From assembly GCA_947600345.1 (NCBI GenBank), contig CANQGC010000194.1:1-5870 (forward strand): a DNA stretch of 5,870 nt. The letters run 5' to 3'. Made by a program: the position numbers and the translations under genes. The notes under the pieces were generated by a model. That model made no database searches, had not been told where the DNA came from, and saw nothing but the letters and a program-made list of their open reading frames with translations. Positions 1-4,430 of this stretch are shown here, one piece after another; position 1 is the stretch's first letter; each line of letters starts with the position of its first letter. The stretch comes from an uncultured Clostridia bacterium (GTDB lineage Bacteria; Bacillota; Clostridia; Christensenellales; Aristaeellaceae).

Positions 1-6
1 CCCTTA

Positions 7-44
7 AGAATCCTTGCCAAGGAACCTGAGGTTCCTTGGATTCT
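7..44 (-). terminator. Long nested hairpin just downstream of the SBP gene; possible terminator or mRNA 3'-end structure
   Basis: Seen: two perfectly complementary 10-base arms, CCAAGGAACC at 17-26 and GGTTCCTTGG at 30-39, flank a 3-base loop. The stem can be extended by 5 more pairs between 7-11 and 40-44, leaving 12-16 as a bulge. It begins 12 bases after the SBP stop codon, where an end-of-operon terminator would lie. Against a classical intrinsic terminator, neither strand has a T-run after the hairpin. It may therefore be an mRNA-stabilising stem, a weak terminator, or one copy of a dispersed palindromic repeat. The window begins right at this element, so what lies beyond is unknown. Confidence 0.4.
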
Positions 45-55
45 CCCTTCTGGGG

Positions 56-1378
56 CTACGACTGGGCTGATTCCTGCGCCTCCGCCGCGGCGTTCGCCGT
101 CTCTCCGAACGCGCGCAGCGCCTCGGCCACATCCCCGCCCTGGCCCACCTGCTGCAGCATCGTCCACCATGCGGTCCTGGCCTCGGCCCAGCCGGGCGTG
201 ACCTGATAGTAATCGCCCAAATACTGCTGGAAGGTTCCATACTCGGTCATCAGATCGTCGTTGACGTAGATCTCGGGCATGTCGCGCACCGGCCAGTAGG
301 TGGAAGCCAGCACCGCGCGGGTGTACTGCGCGTCGTCGCCGGTCATGTAGCGGATGAAGGTCTTGGCGGCCTCCACCCGGGCTTCGTCGCCCTTGTCGAA
401 TATGCCGAAGCCCCAGATGCCGCCCTGGAGGTTGAAGTCGCCGTCGTCCGTCGGGAAGGTCATCGGGAAGATGTCGAAGTCCAGGTTCGGATTGTTGACC
501 ACCTGCTGGACCTCCATGGAGACGTTCCAGCAGAAGGCCATCGCCAGCTCGCCCTTGGCGAACAGCTCGATCTCGTCCGCGCCCAGGATCTCCGGATCGA
601 AGCGCACGCCATCCAGGCCCGCGAGCAGCTCCAGCGCGCGGATGTTCTCCGGGCTGTCGGCGGTGTAGCGCGTGTGCTCGGGGTTGGTGAAGCTGCCGCT
701 GTAGAGGTTGTTCACCAGCGCCCGGGTGCCCTGGTCGCCGCCCTGGCCGGCGCAGTAGATGGCGGCGATGTTCTCCACGCCGTAGTCTTTCAGCGCCTGC
801 ACGGCGGAGACGAAGCCGTCCGTGCTCCAGGTGTGGTTTTCCGCGTCCACGTACTGCCAGGCGCCCGAGGCCTCGAACAGGTTGCGGTTGATGGCCATGC
901 AGTGGGTGGTCATGCACAGGGGGTAGATGGAGTAGCGCCCCGCGGCGTCGTGGCAGGCCACCTCCACGGAGTCGTAGATCTTCCCGGCGGCCTCGTCCTG
1001 CCACAGGTCGGAGAGATCCGCCATCAGGCCCCGCGCGCCCCAGTTGGCGACCAGGCGCTCCGGGCCCTCGAATACCAGGTCGGGCAGCTTGCCCTCGGAG
1101 GCGGCCTGATCGATCTCGGCGTCGCCGTTGACGTAGTCCAGCACCTTGACGGAGACGCGGATGTCCGGGTGCTCCCGGTGGAATGTGGCGATCAGCGAGG
1201 ACAGCGTGCCGCTGTTGCCCCAGCCGCCCACGGGATAGGTCCACAGGCTGAGCTCCACGGGCCCCGCTTCGGCGGTGGTGGCGGCGGTGTCCTGCTGCGC
1301 CTCCGGAGCGCCGGACGGGCCGGCGCAGGCGCACAGCAGCAGCGCCAGCGCGGCGATCAGTGCGAGAATGCGTTTCAC
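56..1378 (-). CDS. Extracellular solute-binding lipoprotein, family 1 (sugar ABC transporter SBP type)
   Basis: A 440-residue secreted protein, a usual length for SBP family 1, which captures sugars or oligosaccharides outside the membrane and normally hands them to an ABC permease. Seen: a lipoprotein signal peptide (Lys2-Arg3, hydrophobic run 4-15, lipobox LCAC with Cys18 the likely lipidated residue). A low-complexity Ala/Glu/Thr/Gln linker at about 21-40 is followed by the domain opening VELSLWTYPVGG at 41-52. LPDLVFEGPE lies at 98-107 and the family-typical GGIWGFGIF at 319-327. A basic/aromatic C-terminal lobe follows. Trp and Tyr residues (W46, W53, Y152, W362) could stack on sugar rings, but the ligand cannot be read from sequence. 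The GTG start is chosen because it sits directly before the signal peptide and 5 bases after a GAAGGAA ribosome site; the nearby ATG is out of frame. It follows the hybrid kinase by 41 bases on the same strand. No permease or ATPase gene is visible. Odd: five cysteines (142, 155, 160, 209, 283) lie in the mature exported domain. The family call is firm; a transport versus sensing role is open. Confidence 0.93.
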   Translation of the reverse strand: MKRILALIAALALLLCACAGPSGAPEAQQDTAATTAEAGPVELSLWTYPVGGWGNSGTLSSLIATFHREHPDIRVSVKVLDYVNGDAEIDQAASEGKLPDLVFEGPERLVANWGARGLMADLSDLWQDEAAGKIYDSVEVACHDAAGRYSIYPLCMTTHCMAINRNLFEASGAWQYVDAENHTWSTDGFVSAVQALKDYGVENIAAIYCAGQGGDQGTRALVNNLYSGSFTNPEHTRYTADSPENIRALELLAGLDGVRFDPEILGADEIELFAKGELAMAFCWNVSMEVQQVVNNPNLDFDIFPMTFPTDDGDFNLQGGIWGFGIFDKGDEARVEAAKTFIRYMTGDDAQYTRAVLASTYWPVRDMPEIYVNDDLMTEYGTFQQYLGDYYQVTPGWAEARTAWWTMLQQVGQGGDVAEALRAFGETANAAAEAQESAQS

Positions 1379-1383
1379 GTGGA

Positions 1384-1390
1384 TTCCTTC
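1384..1390 (-). promoter_or_regulatory. Ribosome binding site of the SBP gene
   Basis: GAAGGAA on the minus strand, 5 bases upstream of the GTG start. It decides the start, because the open frame extends further upstream into the kinase gene without a better signal. The whole 41-base gap between the kinase stop and this start is purine-rich on the coding strand and contains no hairpin or promoter that I can see, which supports co-transcription with the kinase. Confidence 0.6.
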
Positions 1391-1419
1391 CCTTCCATGT
1401 CCTTCCTTAATATGACGAT

Positions 1420-3996
1420 TCAGTTCTGGCGCTTCGGGGCGCGGCGGGAGGAGATGTAGCGCTCCAGCAGCTGCGAAACCTCCGCGATGTCGATAGGCTT
1501 GGCGACATGGGCGTTCATGCCGGAATCCAGGCACTTCTTCACGTCCTCGGAGAAGGCGTCGGCGCTCATGGCGATGATGGGGATGTCCTTCGCGTCGGGG
1601 CGGTCCATCGCGCGGATGGCGCGGGTGGCCTCATAGCCGTTCATCACCGGCATGCGGATGTCCATCAGGATCGCGTCGTAGGCGTAGGGCTCCGAGGCGG
1701 CGAACAGGTCGGCGCAGATCTTGCCGTCCTCAGCGCGCTTCAGCGTCAGCCCCTGGTCGCTGAGCAGCTCCTCGGCGATCTCCCAGTTGAGGTCGTTGTC
1801 CTCGGCCAGCAGCACGCGGCGGCCGTCCAGGCTCGGATGCGCGTCCTCGAGGCCGGGCTCGGGCTCCGCCTCGCCGCGCTCGCAGAAGCCCTTCAGGCCG
1901 TAGTACAGGTTCGAGCGGAACAGGGGCTTGGGGATCGAGCCCGATATGCCGGCGTCCCGCGCGCGCTCCTCCAGGTCGCTCCAGTCGGCCGCGGTGACCA
2001 GCAAAAGCACGCTGTTTTCGCCGCAGGCATCGTGTATGGCCCGGCCGGTCTCGATGCCGTTCAGGCCGGGCAGCTGCCAGTCGAGCAGGATCACCTTGTA
2101 GTCCGCGCCGCGCTCGTGGCGCTCGCGGGCCATGCGCACGGCGGTCTCCCCGTTGGGGGCCCACTCGGCGCGGCAGCCCAGGGTTCTGAGCGTCGCCAGG
2201 GCGCTCTCGCAGAGCAGCTCGTCGTCGTCCACCACCAGCACATCCCATTCCGGCAGCTCCATATCGCTCTCCTGCGTGGTGGCCTTCTCCAGGTTGAGCG
2301 TCACGTGGAATTCGGTGCCCTTGCCCTGCTCGCTCTGCACATCGATGGTGCCCTGCATGGCGTCCACGATGTACTTGGTGATGGCCATGCCCAGGCCGCT
2401 GCCCTCGGTCTTCTGCACGCGCAGGTTGTCCTCGCGGGTGAAGGATTCGAATATGTGCTTCTGGAACTCGGGCGTCATGCCGATGCCGCTGTCCCTGACC
2501 CGCAGGTGCACCTGCACCCAGTCCTCGCCCCTGGGCGAATCCTCCTCGTTGATGGACACCTGAATGTTTCCGCCCTCGGGCGTGAACTTTACGGCGTTGC
2601 CCAGCAGATTCAGCAGCACCTGGTTCAGGCGCACGCCGTCGCAGAACACGTGCTCGTAGGGGATATCGTAGATGTAGACGTCGAAGCGCTGGCGCTTGGC
2701 GTTCACCTGGGGCTGCACGATGTTGACGATGCCCTGCATGACCTCCTGCAGCGAGAGCAGCTCCATGTGCAGGCTCAGCTTGCCGCTCTCGATCTTGGAG
2801 AGGTCCAGTATGTCGTTGATGAGCCCGAGCAGGTGGCGGCTGGAGAGGTCGATCTTCTTCAGGCAGCTCTGCACCTGGCGCACGTTGTTCAGATTGGCGT
2901 TGGCGATGGCGGTCATGCCCACGATGCCGTTCATCGGCGTGCGGATGTCGTGGCTCATGTTGGAGAGGAACTCGCTCTTGGCGCGGTTGGCGTGCTCGGC
3001 GGCGCGCCGGGCGTCCTCCAGCTCGCGCATCTGCCGGGCGGTGAAGCGGATGTACCAGGAGAACACCGCCAGCAGCGCCAGCAGGATCAGCCCGCAGCTG
3101 AGCACCGCCGAGCGGTTCCAGGAATCGCTCAGCGCGCTCACCGTGCGGTCCAGCGGGCCGTAGGGCATGAACAGCATCAGATACCAGTCGGAGTAGGGGA
3201 GGGCCGTGCAGTACAGGTGGCGGCGCTCGCCCTCGATGGTGAACTCGCTGGTGTAGTTGCGGCCGTCGGCCATCGCCTCCTCCAGCTCGGAGATGTACTG
3301 CTCTCCGCTCATGCCCTCCACGCTCTCATAGCGGTCGAGCACCCGCTGGAAGTAGCTCTCGTCGGTCACATCGTCGTCGCGGACGATGAAGTCCCCGTTG
3401 CGGTCGATGATGAAGTAGTAGATCATGGCGTCGTCGGCGTCGAAGGACAGCGTGTCGCTGATGTAGGACACCGGCAGCGCCGCCACCAGCGCCAGGCTCT
3501 GCTCGCCGGTTTCCATCGGGTATGCGGCGGGGATGCCCATCAGCATCAGCGCCTCGCCCGTCTGGTCGATGCCGATGGCCATCTTCTCCTCGCCGTCGGA
3601 CAGGGATTTCAGAAAGGGCTCCGCGTCGTCGGCCTCCATCTGGCTGCCGTAGAGCATCTCGAAGCCTCCGTCCGCGTCCATCAGCGCCAGGTGGTCGAAG
3701 CCCCGGGCGCGGGCGTTGTGGTTCAGGGAAACGCGCATCGCCGAGTTCTCCATCCCGCTGGACGGCGGCACCGAGTCCACCAGCGCGCCCACCTGCGAGA
3801 GCCGAAGCTCGATGGCGGTGCCGAAGTGGGTGGCGGCCTGCTCGCTCATGCCGGCCATGTACATCGCGCCCAGCTCTCCCACGGCCTCCGCGCCCTTGCG
3901 GTTCGTGCGCAGCGCCAGCACGGAAAACACCAGCACGCACAACAGGGAGATGCAGACCAGGCTGATGATCAAAAAGCGGGGCGATTTGTTCTTCAA
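1420..3996 (-). CDS. Membrane hybrid sensor histidine kinase with dCache-like sensor and two C-terminal receiver domains
   Basis: An 858-residue hybrid kinase that senses an extracellular signal and passes phosphate from a histidine to aspartates. Seen in order: TM1 about 8-30; an extracellular region about 31-290 with Cache-like features (FDHLALMDADG at 100-110, IIDRNGDFIVRDDD at 196-209, LPYSDWYLMLFMPYG at 266-280); TM2 about 297-317; a short linker helix; and HisKA with the H-box NMSHDIRTPMNG, phospho-acceptor His349. The HATPase domain has the N-box LLNLLGNAVKF (Asn467), G1 DSGIG at 502-506 and G2 GSGLG at 532-536. Receiver 1 (about 584-705) has acidic residues 590-592, phospho-acceptor Asp639, Thr668 and Lys690. 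Receiver 2 (about 727-848) has Glu732-Asp733, Asp779, Ser811 and Lys833. All key catalytic residues look intact. There is no Hpt and no DNA-binding or enzymatic output domain, so a separate phosphotransfer protein or regulator must exist elsewhere if the relay is complete. The TTG start is chosen because AGGAGG lies 8 bases upstream and TM1 follows at once; a GTG three codons upstream overlaps the ribosome site. It is first in a likely operon with the SBP. The ligand is unknown. Confidence 0.95.
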   Translation of the reverse strand: MKNKSPRFLIISLVCISLLCVLVFSVLALRTNRKGAEAVGELGAMYMAGMSEQAATHFGTAIELRLSQVGALVDSVPPSSGMENSAMRVSLNHNARARGFDHLALMDADGGFEMLYGSQMEADDAEPFLKSLSDGEEKMAIGIDQTGEALMLMGIPAAYPMETGEQSLALVAALPVSYISDTLSFDADDAMIYYFIIDRNGDFIVRDDDVTDESYFQRVLDRYESVEGMSGEQYISELEEAMADGRNYTSEFTIEGERRHLYCTALPYSDWYLMLFMPYGPLDRTVSALSDSWNRSAVLSCGLILLALLAVFSWYIRFTARQMRELEDARRAAEHANRAKSEFLSNMSHDIRTPMNGIVGMTAIANANLNNVRQVQSCLKKIDLSSRHLLGLINDILDLSKIESGKLSLHMELLSLQEVMQGIVNIVQPQVNAKRQRFDVYIYDIPYEHVFCDGVRLNQVLLNLLGNAVKFTPEGGNIQVSINEEDSPRGEDWVQVHLRVRDSGIGMTPEFQKHIFESFTREDNLRVQKTEGSGLGMAITKYIVDAMQGTIDVQSEQGKGTEFHVTLNLEKATTQESDMELPEWDVLVVDDDELLCESALATLRTLGCRAEWAPNGETAVRMARERHERGADYKVILLDWQLPGLNGIETGRAIHDACGENSVLLLVTAADWSDLEERARDAGISGSIPKPLFRSNLYYGLKGFCERGEAEPEPGLEDAHPSLDGRRVLLAEDNDLNWEIAEELLSDQGLTLKRAEDGKICADLFAASEPYAYDAILMDIRMPVMNGYEATRAIRAMDRPDAKDIPIIAMSADAFSEDVKKCLDSGMNAHVAKPIDIAEVSQLLERYISSRRAPKRQN

Positions 3997-4004
3997 GTTA
4001 CGCA

Positions 4005-4010
4005 CCTCCT
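4005..4010 (-). promoter_or_regulatory. Ribosome binding site deciding a TTG start for the kinase
   Basis: A perfect AGGAGG on the minus strand with 8 bases to the TTG codon ending at 3994. The alternative GTG at 4003-4005 overlaps this site and could not be served by it. The open frame runs 31 codons further upstream to an ATG, but that stretch (rich in Arg, Pro and Cys) looks like translated leader rather than protein. An imperfect inverted repeat (GAAC/GTTC ends, 4011-4025) lies directly upstream of the site. Confidence 0.8.
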
Positions 4011-4045
4011 GAACCGGTGCCGTTCGATCGCAGCAGCGGGGAATG

Positions 4046-4080
4046 CGCGGCCGCGTCCAAGCCTCGGCGCGCGGCGCCGC
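4046..4080 (-). other. GC-rich palindromes in the kinase mRNA leader
   Basis: If transcription starts near 4099, the kinase mRNA has a leader of about 100 bases. It contains a perfect 10-base palindrome (CGCGGCCGCG, 4046-4055), a hairpin with 5-base arms GGCGC/GCGCC around a 3-base loop (4066-4078) and an overlapping palindrome GCGGCGCCGC (4071-4080). They could fold in RNA, but short palindromes are frequent in DNA this GC-rich. I recognise no known riboswitch class here. Confidence 0.3.
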
Positions 4081-4105
4081 AGAACCCAAAAACTGTTCCT
4101 ATATA

Positions 4106-4134
4106 ACTATATCACAAACGGAAGTAAAAGTAAA
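4106..4134 (-). promoter_or_regulatory. Candidate sigma-A promoter of the kinase-SBP operon
   Basis: On the minus strand, a TTTACT -35 box (4129-4134) and a TATAGT -10 box (4106-4111) are separated by exactly 17 bases, inside an AT-rich island in otherwise GC-rich DNA. This predicts a start near 4099 and a leader of about 100 bases before the TTG start. The -10 matches 5 of 6 consensus bases and the -35 matches 4 of 6. No clear operator repeat overlaps it. Confidence 0.55.
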
Positions 4135-4256
4135 ACGCAAGGGCGGCTGAAAGAAATATTTTTCGAAATGTTTTCCCGCGCGGGCCGGGATTCAGGGAAA
4201 CCCCGGCGAGAACCGCCGGGACGCGGCCGTCCGCGCCGGAAAACAGAGCCTTCGCG
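4135..4256. other. Intergenic spacer with an AT-rich stretch followed by a GC-rich cluster of hairpins
   Basis: This spacer lies between the two divergent promoters and I see no credible gene in it. The first part (to about 4174) is A/T-rich with short A and T runs. The rest holds several inverted repeats: CCCGCGCGGG at about 4175-4184; CCCGGCG/CGCCGGG with a 5-base loop at 4202-4220; and CGCGG/CCGCG with a 4-base loop at 4222-4235. The strand at 4202-4207 could instead pair with GCCGGG at 4184-4189, so two folds exclude each other. The block could be a small structured RNA, a leader remnant, or only GC-rich noise; no upstream rightward promoter is evident. Confidence 0.35.
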
Positions 4257-4277
4257 CGCCCTTGCGGGGCGGTTTTT
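4257..4277 (+). terminator. Weak rightward intrinsic terminator candidate upstream of the nifJ promoter
   Basis: Arms CGCCC (4257-4261) and GGGCG (4267-4271) flank a 5-base loop and are followed by one G and five T. An outer GAAAAC at 4239-4244 can also pair with the T-tract region. The stem is short for an intrinsic terminator. No rightward gene precedes it in view, so it may end a small RNA or shield nifJ from read-through from the left. Confidence 0.35.
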
Positions 4278-4330
4278 CGTCCTAAGGAGTTGCAATACTT
4301 TGCGTCTTCCGAAACACATGAGATTTTCTC

Positions 4331-4359
4331 TTGACTTTAACGCGCATCCTACTTATAAT
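4331..4359 (+). promoter_or_regulatory. Strong sigma-A promoter of nifJ
   Basis: TTGACT (-35, 4331-4336) and a perfect TATAAT (-10, 4354-4359) are spaced by 17 bases, matching the vegetative consensus almost completely. The predicted start is near 4365-4367, giving a leader of about 50 bases. A small GAGA/TCTC inverted repeat (4320-4330) abuts the -35 box. I see no convincing Rex-type or similar operator. A promoter this strong fits constitutive high expression of a central metabolic enzyme. Confidence 0.9.
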
Positions 4360-4361
4360 AT

Positions 4362-4430
4362 ATCTTGATGACTTATAGGAATCACGATACTCAAATTTAA
4401 AAAGGAGGTCCTTCCATTGAGCATCAAGAT
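4362..4430 (+). repeat. 9-base inverted repeat bracketing the nifJ leader and start codon
   Basis: ATCTTGATG at 4362-4370 is the exact reverse complement of CATCAAGAT at 4422-4430. The first arm overlaps the predicted transcription start. The second arm lies just after the TTG start codon, so the loop would hold the ribosome site and start. An 8-base direct repeat, GATGACTT, is also present at 4367-4374 and 4428-4435. Depending on the true transcription start, only about 5-6 of the 9 pairs may be available in RNA. Confidence 0.4.
4401..4408 (+). promoter_or_regulatory. Ribosome binding site deciding a TTG start for nifJ
   Basis: AAAGGAGG, followed by T and 7 bases, precedes the TTG codon at 4417. 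The first in-frame ATG (4429) is about 20 bases away from this strong site and would remove the first four residues of the conserved N-terminus, so TTG is preferred. Confidence 0.85.

Noticed and set aside
674..1459. A 261-codon plus-strand open frame antisense to the SBP gene.
   Set aside because: Low-complexity Val/Gly/Ala/His-rich translation with no domain, lying wholly opposite a clear SBP with signal peptide and family motifs.
4046..4229. CGCGGCCG repeated at 4046-4053 and 4222-4229, considered as paired operator sites.
   Set aside because: An 8-base match composed only of G and C is expected by chance in this composition, and the copies are not placed consistently relative to the promoters.
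4107..4319. A 70-codon minus-strand open frame in the intergenic region.
   Set aside because: Arg/Pro/Gly-rich translation of the hairpin block, no ribosome site, and its end overlaps the candidate kinase promoter.
4278..4330. A Rex-like or other redox operator upstream of nifJ.
   Set aside because: No TTGTGA/TCACAA-type inverted repeat is present; only the short GAGA/TCTC repeat next to the -35 box.
1507..4368. A 953-codon plus-strand open frame running antisense to the whole kinase gene.
   Set aside because: It mirrors the kinase codon pattern in GC-rich DNA, is dominated by Val, His, Ala, Gly, Leu and Gln with no recognisable domain, and lacks a ribosome site. The minus strand encodes an intact kinase with all catalytic motifs.
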